A DNA stretch of 64,000 nt from Clostridia bacterium (GCA_002919235.1 PKEX01000009.1:62001-126000), one strand, 5' to 3'; numbered from the stretch's first letter, positions 31,806-41,556 are shown. The notes: generated by a model not told the origin, from the letters alone. Program-made: numbers and translations.

Positions 31806-32198
31806 TCAGTCCATCAGGTACACCGCGATCAGGCCCAGCGCTCCCAGCGCGGAAACCAGTAGCGGCAGCGCAACCGGCGGGCCGACCATGAAGTTGTTCA
31901 GCGTGTAACCGTCGACCCGCTCGCCCACGCCTGCCCAGTGGTAATAGGTGCCGACGAGACCCGTCAGCCCGCTGAGCGCCGACAACAGGACCAGCAAGCT
32001 CCTGAGCGCGCCGCTGTTCACCCAGGTGAGGAGCAGCGCCACCACGGCCAAGAGCGGCGTTTCGATCACCGGCGTCCACATCGACCAGTGCCTGAAATTC
32101 TGCCGCCAGTGCATCAGCGTCACTTGCGCGGCGACCGCCAGCGACACCACGCCGAGAAACAGGTAGAGGATCCGTTCCGCCGGCCAACCTGCCCACAT
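31806..32198 (-). CDS. Four-helix membrane protein linked to the GMC dehydrogenase
   Basis: A 130-residue protein with four predicted helices (ILYLFLGVVSLAVAAQVTLM, ETPLLAVVALLLTWV, SLLVLLSALSGLTGLVGTYYHW, VALPLLVSALGALGLIAVYL). Histidines at HW and YYHW could be functional but no heme motif is certain. It is the first gene of the cluster and could anchor the dehydrogenase or hand electrons to quinone (inference). ATG 32198 follows GGAGGTG with a 9-base spacer. Confidence 0.65.
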   Translation of the reverse strand: MWAGWPAERILYLFLGVVSLAVAAQVTLMHWRQNFRHWSMWTPVIETPLLAVVALLLTWVNSGALRSLLVLLSALSGLTGLVGTYYHWAGVGERVDGYTLNNFMVGPPVALPLLVSALGALGLIAVYLMD

Positions 32199-32434
32199 GC
32201 CTGCGCCCACCTCCCGCTCGCGCGGCCGGCAGCGCCCAACGTCCCAGCCGCTCGTTTTCCTCTTCTCTCCAGTCTGCCCGGGGCTCGCGGGCACCTTGAC
32301 AGGAAACTGCTGCCGCCCGCCGCGGCGGGACCGCGGCGCCTGTCCGCCGGGGCCGAAGCGAAAAGGCGCCCCGCCGGGGCGAGGCGAAGTGGAAACCATG
32401 ATCGCGGGAAAGCTCCTCGAGAGGGCGTGCCGAC

Positions 32435-33268
32435 GTGGGAGAGCAGGTGGACATCGCCGAAGTGACGGCGGCGGAGTTTCTCCAGTGGATGGATGAGGCG
32501 CTGTTTGAGGCGTTTCCGGGAGGCCACTTCTGGCTGGAACACCTGGTCCGGGTTCTGGCGCAGGCGGGCCCGGCTTACGACCCGGTCTGGCGCTTGTTTG
32601 CCGCCGCGTCCCCCGGAAGCCCGCGCTGGACGGCGCTCTACGCCGTCGATGCCGGCACCCGCTACGGGCTGTTTCACGCCACGAGCCCCGAGGCCGGCGC
32701 GTCGCTGCTCCGCTGGGCGCTGGACCACGAGCCGCCCCACAAGGTGCTCAGCCCCTATACCTCCATGGACCGGGCCCTCGAAGCGGGAAACCTCACGAAG
32801 AGAGTGGCCCGGGACCACCGCGAGCTCCTGATGTCGCTGGCCCCGGGCCAGCTCGCCGTCGAACCCGACTGGGCGTACCGCCTCGCCGGAGAACAAGACA
32901 TCCCCCGGCTCATTGAGTACAACAGGCTCTACAATGAAGAGCGCCGGACCCATTGGACGCGGGACTGGCGCCGCGCCATCGCCCAGCGCCTGGTCTACGT
33001 GCGCGAGCGGGAAGGCACCGTCTCCAGCTGCCTGATCCGGGGCGCCACTCTAGGCGCCCGGGTCTCTCTGGGCGGGACGTTCACCTTCCCGGAGTACCGG
33101 GGCCGCGGGGAGGCCACCATGCTGGTCGCCAACTTCTGCGCCGAAATGGCGCTGTACGGGTACCACGTCTGCCTCCTCGTCGACGACGACAACCTCCCGG
33201 CGCTCCGGGTCTACGGCAAAGTGGGCTTCACCCCGCTGGGGCTTTTCCGGACCACCTATTTTCGCTGA
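32435..33268 (+). CDS. GNAT-family N-acetyltransferase with N-terminal extension
   Basis: A 277-residue protein. The C-terminal half is a GNAT domain: GGTFTFPEYRGRGEATMLVANFC includes the acetyl-CoA loop R-G-R-G-E-A, and LPALRVYGKVGFTPLG is the closing strand. The N-terminal 140 residues form an additional domain with no recognised motif, as in the longer GNAT proteins that act on bulky substrates. The start is GTG 32435; a later GTG is possible. It is convergent with serS. Confidence 0.75.
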   Translation: MGEQVDIAEVTAAEFLQWMDEALFEAFPGGHFWLEHLVRVLAQAGPAYDPVWRLFAAASPGSPRWTALYAVDAGTRYGLFHATSPEAGASLLRWALDHEPPHKVLSPYTSMDRALEAGNLTKRVARDHRELLMSLAPGQLAVEPDWAYRLAGEQDIPRLIEYNRLYNEERRTHWTRDWRRAIAQRLVYVREREGTVSSCLIRGATLGARVSLGGTFTFPEYRGRGEATMLVANFCAEMALYGYHVCLLVDDDNLPALRVYGKVGFTPLGLFRTTYFR

Positions 33269-33332
33269 CTATTCTCGCTGACCGCGCCCGGGACGCGCGC
33301 CGGCCGTGCCCGCCCGGAGCGCTGCCGCGGGC

Positions 33333-34613
33333 TCATCCCGCCGGCGCGATCCGCTCCACACCGCCCATGTACGGCACCAGTACGTCGGGAATCCGCACGC
33401 TGCCGTCCTCCTCCTGGTAGTTCTCGAGAATGGCAGCCAGCGTGCGGCCGACGGCCAGACCTGAGCCGTTGAGGGTGTGCACGTACTCCGCTTTGGCGCC
33501 GGGCTCCCTGCGGAAGCGGATCTCCGCCCGCCGGGCCTGGAAGTCTTCGAAGTTGCTGCACGACGAGATCTCCACGTACCGCCCGTAGCTGGGCATCCAC
33601 ACCTCGAGGTCGTACGTCTTGGCCGACGAGAACGTGAGGTCGCCGGTGCACAGGGCCACCACCCGGTACGGCAGCCCCAGCCGCTGGAGCACGTCCTCGG
33701 CGTCCCGCACCAGCGACTCCAGTTCGTCGTAGGACGTCTCGGGCTTCACCAGCTTCACCAGTTCCACCTTGTCGAACTGGTGCTGGCGGATGAGCCCCCG
33801 GGTGTCCCGGCCGTGGGCGCCCGCCTCCGCCCGGAAGCACGGCGAGTACGCCGTGTAGTACAGCGGCAGCTCGGCGCCGTCGATGATCTCGCCCATGCGG
33901 TAGTTGGTCACCGGCACTTCCGCGGTGGGGATCAGGTAGTAGTCGGTCCCCTCCACCCGGAACATGTCGGCGGCGAACTTGGGCAGCTGCCCGGTGCCGG
34001 TCATGCTGGCGTCGTTGGCCATAAAGGGCGGCCAGAGCTCGGTGTAGCCGTGCTCCCGGGTGTGCAGGTCCAGCATGAACTGGATCAGCGCCCGCTCCAG
34101 CCGGGCGCCCAACCCTTTCAGAAACGCGAACCGGGCCCCCGTCACCTTGGCGGCCCGCTCGAAGTCGATGATGTCCAGCGAGACGCCCAGCTCCCAGTGG
34201 GGCTTGGGCTCAAAGCCGAACTGCCGGGGCTCGCCGGCCCGGCGCACCTCCACGTTGTCCGCGTCGCTCCGGCCGTCGGGGACGCTCGCGTGGGGGATGT
34301 TGGGAACCTGCAGGAGCAGCTCCTTGAGGCGGGCTTCGAGCCCTTCCACCTCCTGCTCCATGGCCTTGATGCGGGCCGCCACTTCCCGCATGCGCTCGAT
34401 GGCCTCGCTCGCGTCCTTCCCCTGCCGCTTGGCCAGGCCGATGGCCTCCGAAGCCTCGTTGCGCTCGGCCTTGAGCCGCTCCAGGGCAGTGAGCTTTTCC
34501 CGCCACGCCCTGTCCACCTCGATGAGCTCGTCCACCGGCACCTCGGCACCCCGCCGGCGCATCCCTTCTTTGAGCGCGTCGGGATGAGCCCGGATCCACT
34601 TCAAGTCCAGCAT
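33333..34613 (-). CDS. serS: Serine-tRNA ligase
   Basis: A 426-residue class II synthetase. Residues 1-100 form the coiled-coil arm that contacts the long variable arm of tRNA-Ser. Class II motifs are visible: motif 2 [22 protein letters not shown] and motif 3 [18 protein letters not shown]. It charges tRNA-Ser with serine; two of its tRNA substrates are encoded at 16.4 and 18.8 kb. It is preceded by a T-box leader with a UCC specifier, so expression should rise when uncharged serine tRNA accumulates. Confidence 0.97.
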   Translation of the reverse strand: MLDLKWIRAHPDALKEGMRRRGAEVPVDELIEVDRAWREKLTALERLKAERNEASEAIGLAKRQGKDASEAIERMREVAARIKAMEQEVEGLEARLKELLLQVPNIPHASVPDGRSDADNVEVRRAGEPRQFGFEPKPHWELGVSLDIIDFERAAKVTGARFAFLKGLGARLERALIQFMLDLHTREHGYTELWPPFMANDASMTGTGQLPKFAADMFRVEGTDYYLIPTAEVPVTNYRMGEIIDGAELPLYYTAYSPCFRAEAGAHGRDTRGLIRQHQFDKVELVKLVKPETSYDELESLVRDAEDVLQRLGLPYRVVALCTGDLTFSSAKTYDLEVWMPSYGRYVEISSCSNFEDFQARRAEIRFRREPGAKAEYVHTLNGSGLAVGRTLAAILENYQEEDGSVRIPDVLVPYMGGVERIAPAG

Positions 34614-34660
34614 TCTCTACCACCTCTCCTTCCGCCGTAGATCTCGCAGCAGCGGTCGTA

Positions 34661-35190
34661 CAAAAAACAAGAACCCGTCCCTTCCAGGGACGGGTCCGTA
34701 GCCCGCGTTGCCACCCTGCTTGGCAAGCCGGTTCTTCACCTCCGCGGACCTGCGCCCGCGCAAACCTTGCGCCGCGCAGCCCGTGCTCGCCCGCTCCGGT
34801 GGGTGATAACGGTCCCGGCCGTCGTCGCTTCGCCCACCGCTCCTCCCGCTCTCCGCCGGCGACCCCGCAAGGCTCTTACGTCCCGGGGAGAACCGGCCCC
34901 TCCTCCGCGAGGGGCCGCCGCGAGAACAGCATGATCCTCCCGGAAGAGGCAGTGGGTTACCGCGCGCCGCTCGTGAGGTGGAAACGCCCCGTCCGGCCAC
35001 CGGTTTGCACCATGGACCGCCGTCCGCCCGCCTTCGGGCGGGGGCGGCCCTCCCGGCTCTCTAGAGGTCCGGGTGCGAAGCGCCGTCCCCGTCATCGCGT
35101 TCTTTTCCTCTAAGAAGCCGCCGCGACCCGTGCCTGGCGGTGGGCCGGCAGCGAGCCCGTGCTGCGACCCGCCTGCCGGCTCGCGGCTTG
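34661..35190 (-). ncRNA. T-box leader of serS (specifier UCC, Ser)
   Basis: The T-box sequence AGGGTGGCAACGCGGG is on the minus strand at 34717-34702. It is followed by a terminator with a 10-base-pair stem (ACCCGTCCCT / AGGGACGGGT, 34695-34686 and 34682-34673) and a T-rich tail (forward CAAAAAACAA at 34661-34670). The specifier region reads UUUCC-ACCUCACGAGCGG, which aligns with the UAC-AUCUUUGAGUAGG of known T-boxes and puts UCC (Ser) at 34982-34980. The leader is long (about 530 bases), and the exact fold of stem I was not resolved. Confidence 0.9.
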
Positions 35191-35195
35191 GCTTG

Positions 35196-35224
35196 ATGAT
35201 AGCGCATCCTGCTCGCCATTTCAA
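35196..35224 (-). promoter_or_regulatory. serS promoter
   Basis: On the minus strand, TTGAAA (35224-35219) and TATCAT (35201-35196) are 17 bases apart. The -35 box overlaps the last codons of the upstream bceB gene, so serS has its own promoter directly at the end of that operon. Confidence 0.75.
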
Positions 35225-37146
35225 GCCGTAGGCGCCGGCCGCCAGCGCTCCGCCGCCACCGCCCGCTGGTAGACGCCGTCGGTCACGGCGAAGAACAGCG
35301 CGTAGATGACCAAGTACGCCGCGGCCACCAGCCAGCCCAGGGTGAGCACGGGACGGGACATGAGCGTGCTCAGCGCCTTCATCGCGAAGGTGGAGTGCAA
35401 AAGGCCCACCGCGAACGGCACGAGAAAGACCACCCCGTTTTGGATGCGAGACAGCCTGCGCACCTCGGGCGCATCCACGCCCAGCTCGTAAAGGCGCCCG
35501 AAGTACCGCCGGTCGTCGTCCACCTCGGTGAACAGCCGGAAGTAGAGCAGGCTGCACGTGGCGGCGAAGAAGACCAGCGAGACGAAGACTGCGATGAAGA
35601 GAGCGAGGCCGAAGCCGCTCATGACGTCGTGGTACGCCTGGAGGGTGGTCGTCACCTGATCGCGGAGGTCAGCCCGTTCTGCGATCTCCCGCACGGCCGC
35701 CTCCATCGCCCGGCCCCGCCAGCCGGGGCCTGTCCAGACCGCCAGGCTGAGCGATCCGGCTTGCGGCTGCGCCCCCTTGAGCCGTTGAAACACGGAGTCA
35801 CTGACCACCACCACTTCGGTCAATCCCACGGCGCCGTTGAAGAGCCGTCCTGACCCGTCGTGCACCAGGTCGAGGGAGAGCCGCTGGTTCCCCACCACCA
35901 GCTGCGCCCGCGCCGGTGGGGCATCGCCCTCTTGACCGGGGAAGGGGTGGACCACGATGCCCTGCCCGTCGCGGCTCAGGGGGAGGACCTGGCCGTGAGG
36001 CCGGTAAAGCGACCGGTACACTCCGTACGGGATCACATACACCTCTTCGCCGCCCAGTTCCCCGTGGAACAGTTCCACTCGCACCTCGGCCAACGGCACG
36101 CCGTGGCGGGCCAGGATCTCCCGGACCGCCTCCACGCGGGCCTCGCCGGGATCCTCCGCCGCTTCACGTTCCAGCTGGACCGCCTGGGGCATGAGGTGCT
36201 GCACGTCGTCCGCGACCACCACAAAGAGCGAGTAGGCGGTGCCCACGGCGCTCAAGATCACCGCGATCAAGAGCGAGACGGCCGTGAGGACCCGGTAGTT
36301 CTCCTGCACTCTAAAGACGAGCTGGCTCACCACCAGGAAGGGGCGCGGGCGGTAGAAGAACCGCTTGGAGCGGTGCAGCCAGCCCAGCAGGGCGACGGAG
36401 CCCTCCCGGAGCAGGAGGTAGGTTCCCAGCGAGACGATGGCCGTCACCGGGATGACGCCGGCGATGACGGTCATAGGCGAAGGCGCGCTGGCCCAGGCGT
36501 ACCCCAGGGCCACCAGGCCCAGGCCCGCCGCGGCCCGGGCGTGCGAGTACGACGGGACGCCCTTGGGCTGCCGCCGCGCCTGGATCAGCTGGACCACGCT
36601 GCGGCGGAGCACCCCCCGCAGCGACACCAGCGACACGACGGCAAAGGACGAACCGAAGACGGCCACCGTCTGGAGCCACACCGGCGCGCCGGCGTAGAGC
36701 GGGAGCTCCCGGGGAAGCCGGAGCAGGGCGCTCACCGCCATGAAGAAGAGCTTGAGAAAGAGAAGCCCGGCGCCCAGCCCGATGGCCAGCGCCGTCACGG
36801 CGATGATCAGGTTCTCCCAGAGGATCATCCGCACCAGCTGGCCGCGGGTAAAGCCCACCAGCGACAAGAGGCCAAACTCCTTCATCCGGTACCGCACGAA
36901 GGCCGCGCTGGAGTACAGCAGAAAGAGAAAGGTGAAGACGGCGATCACCACGGCGGCGGCCCCGGTCGCGGCGGACACGTACTGAGCGCCGTAGAAGCCG
37001 GACCGAAGCTCCGGGTGGTACGTCAGCGCCGTGTAGAGGAAATAGATGGCCACGGAGAAGACGGCGCTGCCCAGGTAGGCCAGGTACCGCCCCCGGCTTT
37101 GCCAGATGTTCTTAAAGGCCAGGCGCCTCAGGTTCACCGTTTCCAC
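35221..37146 (-). CDS. bceB: BceB-type ABC transporter permease (FtsX-like)
   Basis: A 641-residue permease with about ten membrane helices. Two FtsX-type bundles flank a large extracellular loop (about residues 330-500), the hallmark of Bce-type peptide-antibiotic sensors and transporters. The N-terminus LAFKNIWQSRGRYLAYLGSAVF is typical. With BceA it protects against cell-wall-targeting peptides and signals to the BceS kinase. It overlaps bceA by 35 bases. Confidence 0.9.
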   Translation of the reverse strand: METVNLRRLAFKNIWQSRGRYLAYLGSAVFSVAIYFLYTALTYHPELRSGFYGAQYVSAATGAAAVVIAVFTFLFLLYSSAAFVRYRMKEFGLLSLVGFTRGQLVRMILWENLIIAVTALAIGLGAGLLFLKLFFMAVSALLRLPRELPLYAGAPVWLQTVAVFGSSFAVVSLVSLRGVLRRSVVQLIQARRQPKGVPSYSHARAAAGLGLVALGYAWASAPSPMTVIAGVIPVTAIVSLGTYLLLREGSVALLGWLHRSKRFFYRPRPFLVVSQLVFRVQENYRVLTAVSLLIAVILSAVGTAYSLFVVVADDVQHLMPQAVQLEREAAEDPGEARVEAVREILARHGVPLAEVRVELFHGELGGEEVYVIPYGVYRSLYRPHGQVLPLSRDGQGIVVHPFPGQEGDAPPARAQLVVGNQRLSLDLVHDGSGRLFNGAVGLTEVVVVSDSVFQRLKGAQPQAGSLSLAVWTGPGWRGRAMEAAVREIAERADLRDQVTTTLQAYHDVMSGFGLALFIAVFVSLVFFAATCSLLYFRLFTEVDDDRRYFGRLYELGVDAPEVRRLSRIQNGVVFLVPFAVGLLHSTFAMKALSTLMSRPVLTLGWLVAAAYLVIYALFFAVTDGVYQRAVAAERWRPAPTA

Positions 37147-37888
37147 CTCCCATCAAGGAGAGCGCGTCCAGGATCCGCTGGAAGAAGAGCTGGCGGCTCT
37201 CGCCCCGGTGCAGCTCGCTGTGGCGCTGCCCGTCCCGGATGAAGATGATCCGCCGGCAGAAGCTGGCCGCAAAGGGATCGTGGGTGACCATGACGATGGT
37301 CGCGCCTTGCGAGCGGTTGAGGTGGGAAAAGGTCTCCATGAGCTCGCGGGCGGCCCGAGAGTCCAGGTTGCCGGTGGGCTCGTCGGCCAAGATCACGGCG
37401 GGCCGGTGAATGATGGCCCGGGCCGCGGCCGCCCGCTGCTGCTGGCCGCCGGAAACCTCATACGGGTACTTGTCGAGGATGTCCCCGATGCCCAGCTGCC
37501 CCGCGACCTCCTGCACGGCGGCCTGGATCTCGCGGGGTGCGAGCCGCTCCAGCACCAGCGGCAGGGCGATGTTCTCGCCGATGGTCAGAGTGTCCAGCAG
37601 GTTGAAATCCTGAAAGACAAACCCCAGCTTGCGGCGGCGAAAGGCGGCGAGCTGCGAGCCTTTGAGAGCGGCGGTGTCGACCCCCTCGATCAGCACCTTG
37701 CCCGCCGTCGGCCGGTCGATGGTGGCCAGCAAGTTGAGGAGCGTGGTCTTCCCGCTACCCGAAGGCCCCATGATCCCGACGAATTCGCCCTTTTTCACTT
37801 CCAGCGAGAAGTTGGAGAGGGCGCGCGTCGCCACCTTGCCCTGGCTGGTATACACCTTGGTCAAACCCTCGGTCTGGAGGACGGTCAC
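37112..37888 (-). CDS. bceA: BceA-type ABC transporter ATPase
   Basis: A 258-residue ATPase: Walker A GPSGSGKTT, Q-loop FVFQDFNLLD, signature VSGGQQQR, Walker B VILADEPTGNLD, H-loop VTHD, the pattern of the MacB/LolD/BceA group. ATG 37888 lies in a 163-base gap after bceS that carries a BceR-type operator and a promoter, so bceAB can be induced independently of bceRS. Confidence 0.92.
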   Translation of the reverse strand: MTVLQTEGLTKVYTSQGKVATRALSNFSLEVKKGEFVGIMGPSGSGKTTLLNLLATIDRPTAGKVLIEGVDTAALKGSQLAAFRRRKLGFVFQDFNLLDTLTIGENIALPLVLERLAPREIQAAVQEVAGQLGIGDILDKYPYEVSGGQQQRAAAARAIIHRPAVILADEPTGNLDSRAARELMETFSHLNRSQGATIVMVTHDPFAASFCRRIIFIRDGQRHSELHRGESRQLFFQRILDALSLMGGGNGEPEAPGL

Positions 37889-37980
37889 CGGGCGTACCTC
37901 CTTCGCGTGTCGATGGTGCAGCCTGCCCCGGCGCCATGCGGCCGCCTCCCGGCGCGGCGCCGCGTCGAGGCTGCGCCCTC

Positions 37981-38054
37981 AGTGTACCGCCCGGCCGGCG
38001 GACGTGCCATCGCTGGAGCTTACACAGAAGGGCGGGCATCTTACATTCCTGTCA
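37981..38054 (-). promoter_or_regulatory. BceR-type operator and promoter for bceAB
   Basis: On the minus strand, TGACA-GGAA-TGTAA (38054-38041) fits the Bce-type binding consensus TNACA-N4-TGTAA exactly and overlaps the bceS stop codon. A second half-site, TGTAA, follows in TGTGTAAGC after a linker. A -10-like TACACT (37986-37981) with ATGGCA 18 bases upstream lies downstream of it. Confidence 0.75.
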
Positions 38055-39185
38055 CCTTTCGCCGGGGAGGGGGGTGGGCGAAAGGCCGGCGTGGAGGGTG
38101 CGCTCGGGAGCAAAGTAGAGCCGCACCCGCGTCCCTTGGCCGGGCGCCGAGGCGATGCGGATCTCGTGCCCCAGGCGCCGGCAGGCCTCCCGGGCAAGGT
38201 ACAGGCCCATGCCCGTGGCGCGGGCGTTCATCCTCCCGTTCGCGCCGGTAAAGAAGGGTTCAAACACCCGGCCCAGGTCCTCGGGGGCGATGCCGATCCC
38301 GTCATCGGCCACCTCCAGGACGACGCCGCCGTCTCCGAGCCGCTCAAAGCGGATGCGGACGCTGCCTTCCCGGTCGGGCCGGGCGGAGTACTTGATGGCG
38401 TTGGTCAAGACCTGTTCCAGGATGAGCCGCAGCCACTTGGGGTCGCTCTCCACGGTGAGGCCGGAAGCCGGGCACTGGCCGGGGCCGGGCTCCTCGACCG
38501 TGGGATAGACGCGGTGGGCGATGAACGCCCGCCGGTGGTCGTTCACCACCCGGCGAGCCAGCGCCAGGAGATCGACCTTTTCCACCCTGAGGTCGCCGGA
38601 GAAATCGTCCAGGCGGTTGAGGTTGAGGAGCATCTGCAAGAGCGCGTCGAGACGGGCGTTCTCCTCGGCGATGCTCGCGAGCAGGGCCCGCAGCTCCGGC
38701 CCAGGCGCGCGGGAGCCCAGCTCTCCCGCCAGGTTCGCTGCCTTGTCCAGCTCGAGGTGAATCACCGAAACGGGCGTCTTCATGTGATGCGCCCACTGGC
38801 TGATCATGGCGACCCGCTTCGCGCCGCGCTCCCGCTCTTTCGCCAGTTCGCTCTGGAGCCGGGCGTTCAGCCTCTGCCAGGCGTCGTACACCAGCCGCTG
38901 CTCAAGGCTGGCCGGCTTCTCCAGGGCGCCCAGCGCGTCGAGGTCGTCCGCGGCTGCGGCCTCCTCAAGGCTCCGGCAAAACCCGCGGCTTCGGCGGTAC
39001 TCGTAGAGGAGAAAAAGAAAGAGGCCCACGAGACCCAGGAGCAGGAGGTACGCGACGTTGACATAGCGCAGCGAGGCGCCGGAAATCGCCAGGTCCAGCT
39101 GGACGACGGCCACCACCACGAACCCGAAGATGAGATACGCGGCGATGTACGCCGCGCGATCCCGCAGGAAATGGCTGAGCTTCAC
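38052..39185 (-). CDS. bceS: BceS-type intramembrane-sensing histidine kinase
   Basis: A 377-residue kinase with two membrane helices (about 12-32 and 38-62) separated by only a few residues, so it has almost no extracellular sensor. This is typical of kinases that sense through their ABC transporter. The H-box is QWAHHMKTPVSVIHLE; ATP boxes are VLTNAIKYS, ADDGIGI and ATGMGLYLA. GTG 39185 has AAGGGGG 8 bases upstream. It begins 31 bases after bceR. Confidence 0.9.
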   Translation of the reverse strand: MKLSHFLRDRAAYIAAYLIFGFVVVAVVQLDLAISGASLRYVNVAYLLLLGLVGLFLFLLYEYRRSRGFCRSLEEAAAADDLDALGALEKPASLEQRLVYDAWQRLNARLQSELAKERERGAKRVAMISQWAHHMKTPVSVIHLELDKAANLAGELGSRAPGPELRALLASIAEENARLDALLQMLLNLNRLDDFSGDLRVEKVDLLALARRVVNDHRRAFIAHRVYPTVEEPGPGQCPASGLTVESDPKWLRLILEQVLTNAIKYSARPDREGSVRIRFERLGDGGVVLEVADDGIGIAPEDLGRVFEPFFTGANGRMNARATGMGLYLAREACRRLGHEIRIASAPGQGTRVRLYFAPERTLHAGLSPTPLPGER

Positions 39186-39216
39186 GACGCCTGCCCCCTT
39201 CTCCCGCGCCCCGTGG

Positions 39217-39918
39217 CTACTCCCCGACGAACAAGCGATACCCCTGGCCCCGCTTGGTCTCGATGGCGTCTTCAAGCCCCAGCTCCGCGAGGCGCCGCCG
39301 CAGCCGGGCCACGTTCACCGTGAGCGTGTTGTCGTCGACGAAGTGCACGTCGTCCCAGAGCGCCTCCAGCAAATCCTCACGGGCCACGATCTGCCCGTGG
39401 CGCTCCATGAGCAGCGAGAGCAGCCGGGCTTCTTTGGGCGCGAGTTCCACTTCCTTGTCGCCGCAGCTGGCCCGGTTGTCGCTGCGGCGCAGCCAAAGCT
39501 TTCCGGCCCGGATCACATCGGCTTCGGGGCCCAGGGCGTATTCGCCGTACGTCCGCCGGATGAGGCTTTGGATCTTGGCGATGGCCAGCTCCAAGGTGAA
39601 AGGTTTCGTAATGTAATCGTCGCCCCCGTTTTCCAGCGCCCGCACCTGGTCGAAATCGCTGTCCCGGGCGGAGATGAAGATGATGGGCACCTTGGAGAGG
39701 GTCCGGATCTGCCGGCACCAGTAGAAGCCGTCGTAACGGGGGAGGTTGATGTCCAGCAGGACCAGGTCGGGTTTGAGCGCCATGAACTCCTCTTTCACCC
39801 GGCCGGGATCGACGGCCCGGACCACGTCGTAGCCGAAACGCTCCAGCTCGCCGGCGAGCACCGAGGCCAGCTTTTCATCGTCTTCCACCACCATGATGCG
39901 AAACGGACGGCCGTGCAC
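39217..39918 (-). CDS. bceR: BceR-type response regulator
   Basis: A 233-residue OmpR-family regulator: acidic pocket VEDDEKL, phospho-acceptor D56 (LLDINLPRYDG), K in YITKPF, and a winged helix ending ETKRGQGYRLF. The LPRYDGFYWCRQIR segment is typical of the Bce/YvcP group. GTG 39918 is 6 bases after the MFS stop, so it is probably transcribed with the two upstream transporters as well. Confidence 0.92.
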   Translation of the reverse strand: MHGRPFRIMVVEDDEKLASVLAGELERFGYDVVRAVDPGRVKEEFMALKPDLVLLDINLPRYDGFYWCRQIRTLSKVPIIFISARDSDFDQVRALENGGDDYITKPFTLELAIAKIQSLIRRTYGEYALGPEADVIRAGKLWLRRSDNRASCGDKEVELAPKEARLLSLLMERHGQIVAREDLLEALWDDVHFVDDNTLTVNVARLRRRLAELGLEDAIETKRGQGYRLFVGE

Positions 39919-39924
39919 GCCTGG

Positions 39925-41556
39925 TCACGCTCCCGGTCGATGGTCCTGCTCCGAGGGATCGTCGCCGCTCGCCCCCGGTTCACCCTGCTTGAGGGCCTCC
40001 TGGAGCGCGGTCTCCACCCGGCGCCGCTCCATCTTTTGCCGCAGCCGCCGCTCGAGGAGCCTGGCCCGCAACCGCCGCACCACCCGCCCCGGCAGCTGGG
40101 CCGCCTCGTGCGGCAGGCGTTTGAGGGCCCCGGCGGAGACGGGGATGAAGTCGCGCCAGGTGACCGGCCGCTCGTGCGCCGTCTTGAGCCGGTAGGCGAA
40201 GGCCCACCACGCGGCGAGGCGGATCAGCGTCGACGCCAGGAACACCGGCCGGGCGCCGAACAAGTCGGCGGCCACTCCGCCCAGGATGGGCCCGGTGAAC
40301 TGCGAGAGGCCGATTAGGGCGTTGTACGCGGCCACGTACGTGCTGCGCCCCCGGTCCGGCGTCACCTCGAGGAGCAGGTTGAAGGCGGCCAGGTTGAACC
40401 CGGCCCAGCCCAGCCCCGACAGCAAGTTGATCCACAGGGCGTGCTCGGGCCTGTAGGCCAAGAACCAAAGCCCCGGGATGACGCCCGCGATGATCCCTCC
40501 GGCCACCAGGACGCTGCGCCCGCCGAACTGGTCATTGAGCCGGCCCCAGTACCGCTGCCCCAGCACGGTAGTGAAGAACGTGGACGCCGACACCACGCCC
40601 CAAAAGCCGGGCGTCCCGCCCAGCACCTCCACGAAGTGCACCGGAAACAGCGGCTGCGGCGCCATGACGCCAAAGTTCCAGACCGCCGAGGCCAGGGCGT
40701 AGGTCACAAAGCTTTTTTCCTGCCGCACGCCGGCGAGGAACTCCTGCAGGTTGAAACCGGCCGCGGGCCGGCCTTGCGCGCGCCGCCGCCAACCCGGCCC
40801 TCGCCTGCGCGCCGGAGCCGCACCCGCCTCCTGCCCGGCGCGCGCTGCCAGCCGCGCCGGCGCGTCGAAGTCGGGAAAGCGGGTGGTGGCGCAGCCCGCG
40901 GCCAAGCCGAAGGCGGCGGCGATGAGAAACACCGCTTGGTAGCCTACCGGTTCACCGAGGTACCGGAGGACTGCGCCGGAGGCCAGCGTGGCCGTGAACG
41001 CCGAAAGGTTGATCAAGATGTTCCGGTTGCTGAAGTAAGCGCCCCGTATGCTGCGGGGGGTCATATCCGCCATCAGCGACGTCCAGGCCGGCATCGACGC
41101 CGCCGCGAACACCGACCGCAAGGCCAGCAGCGCGATGTAGGCCAGCACCGCCGCCCCGGGGGACACGGCGAAGTAGGGGATCAAGGCGATGGGCAGCCAC
41201 GAGACCCGCATGCCGCCGCCCCCGATGACCCAGAACGCCTTGCGGCGCTGAAGACGGTCCGAAAGGATGGCAAAAGGAATCTGGAGCACGTTGGTAAGCA
41301 GGGCGGGCAGGGCGTTGACCAAACCGATCTGGGTGTTGCTGGCTCCCAGCGACAGGGCGTACAAGGAGACGTACGGGCCGGCGAAGTTGTCGCTGGCCAG
41401 GGCCAGGACCCCTTCGACGTTGGCGACCCGCATCGCCCGCCGGGTCTCTTCTCCCAGTCCAGGGTCGCCGTCTAACCGGGGGGATTCGCTCTCGCGCACC
41501 GCGCTCACCGCCAGCGCCTCCTCAACCGTCATGGGTCGCCGTGCTCCCGTGCTCAC
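39925..41556 (-). CDS. MFS transporter
   Basis: A 543-residue major facilitator protein with 12 predicted helices. The loop 2-3 motif appears as ILSDRLQRRKAF and the central cytoplasmic loop is enlarged and Arg/Ala-rich (about 225-265). Both ends carry long charged extensions (about 40 residues N-terminal, 70 C-terminal, the latter rich in Arg and Glu and coiled-coil-like). Substrate unknown. It sits between another MFS gene (2 bases upstream) and bceR (6 bases downstream). Confidence 0.85.
   Translation of the reverse strand: MSTGARRPMTVEEALAVSAVRESESPRLDGDPGLGEETRRAMRVANVEGVLALASDNFAGPYVSLYALSLGASNTQIGLVNALPALLTNVLQIPFAILSDRLQRRKAFWVIGGGGMRVSWLPIALIPYFAVSPGAAVLAYIALLALRSVFAAASMPAWTSLMADMTPRSIRGAYFSNRNILINLSAFTATLASGAVLRYLGEPVGYQAVFLIAAAFGLAAGCATTRFPDFDAPARLAARAGQEAGAAPARRRGPGWRRRAQGRPAAGFNLQEFLAGVRQEKSFVTYALASAVWNFGVMAPQPLFPVHFVEVLGGTPGFWGVVSASTFFTTVLGQRYWGRLNDQFGGRSVLVAGGIIAGVIPGLWFLAYRPEHALWINLLSGLGWAGFNLAAFNLLLEVTPDRGRSTYVAAYNALIGLSQFTGPILGGVAADLFGARPVFLASTLIRLAAWWAFAYRLKTAHERPVTWRDFIPVSAGALKRLPHEAAQLPGRVVRRLRARLLERRLRQKMERRRVETALQEALKQGEPGASGDDPSEQDHRPGA

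Noticed and set aside
35221-37242. Plus-strand frames opposite bceB and bceA
   Set aside because: His/Arg/Gln-rich shadow translations without start signals, opposite well-supported transporter genes.
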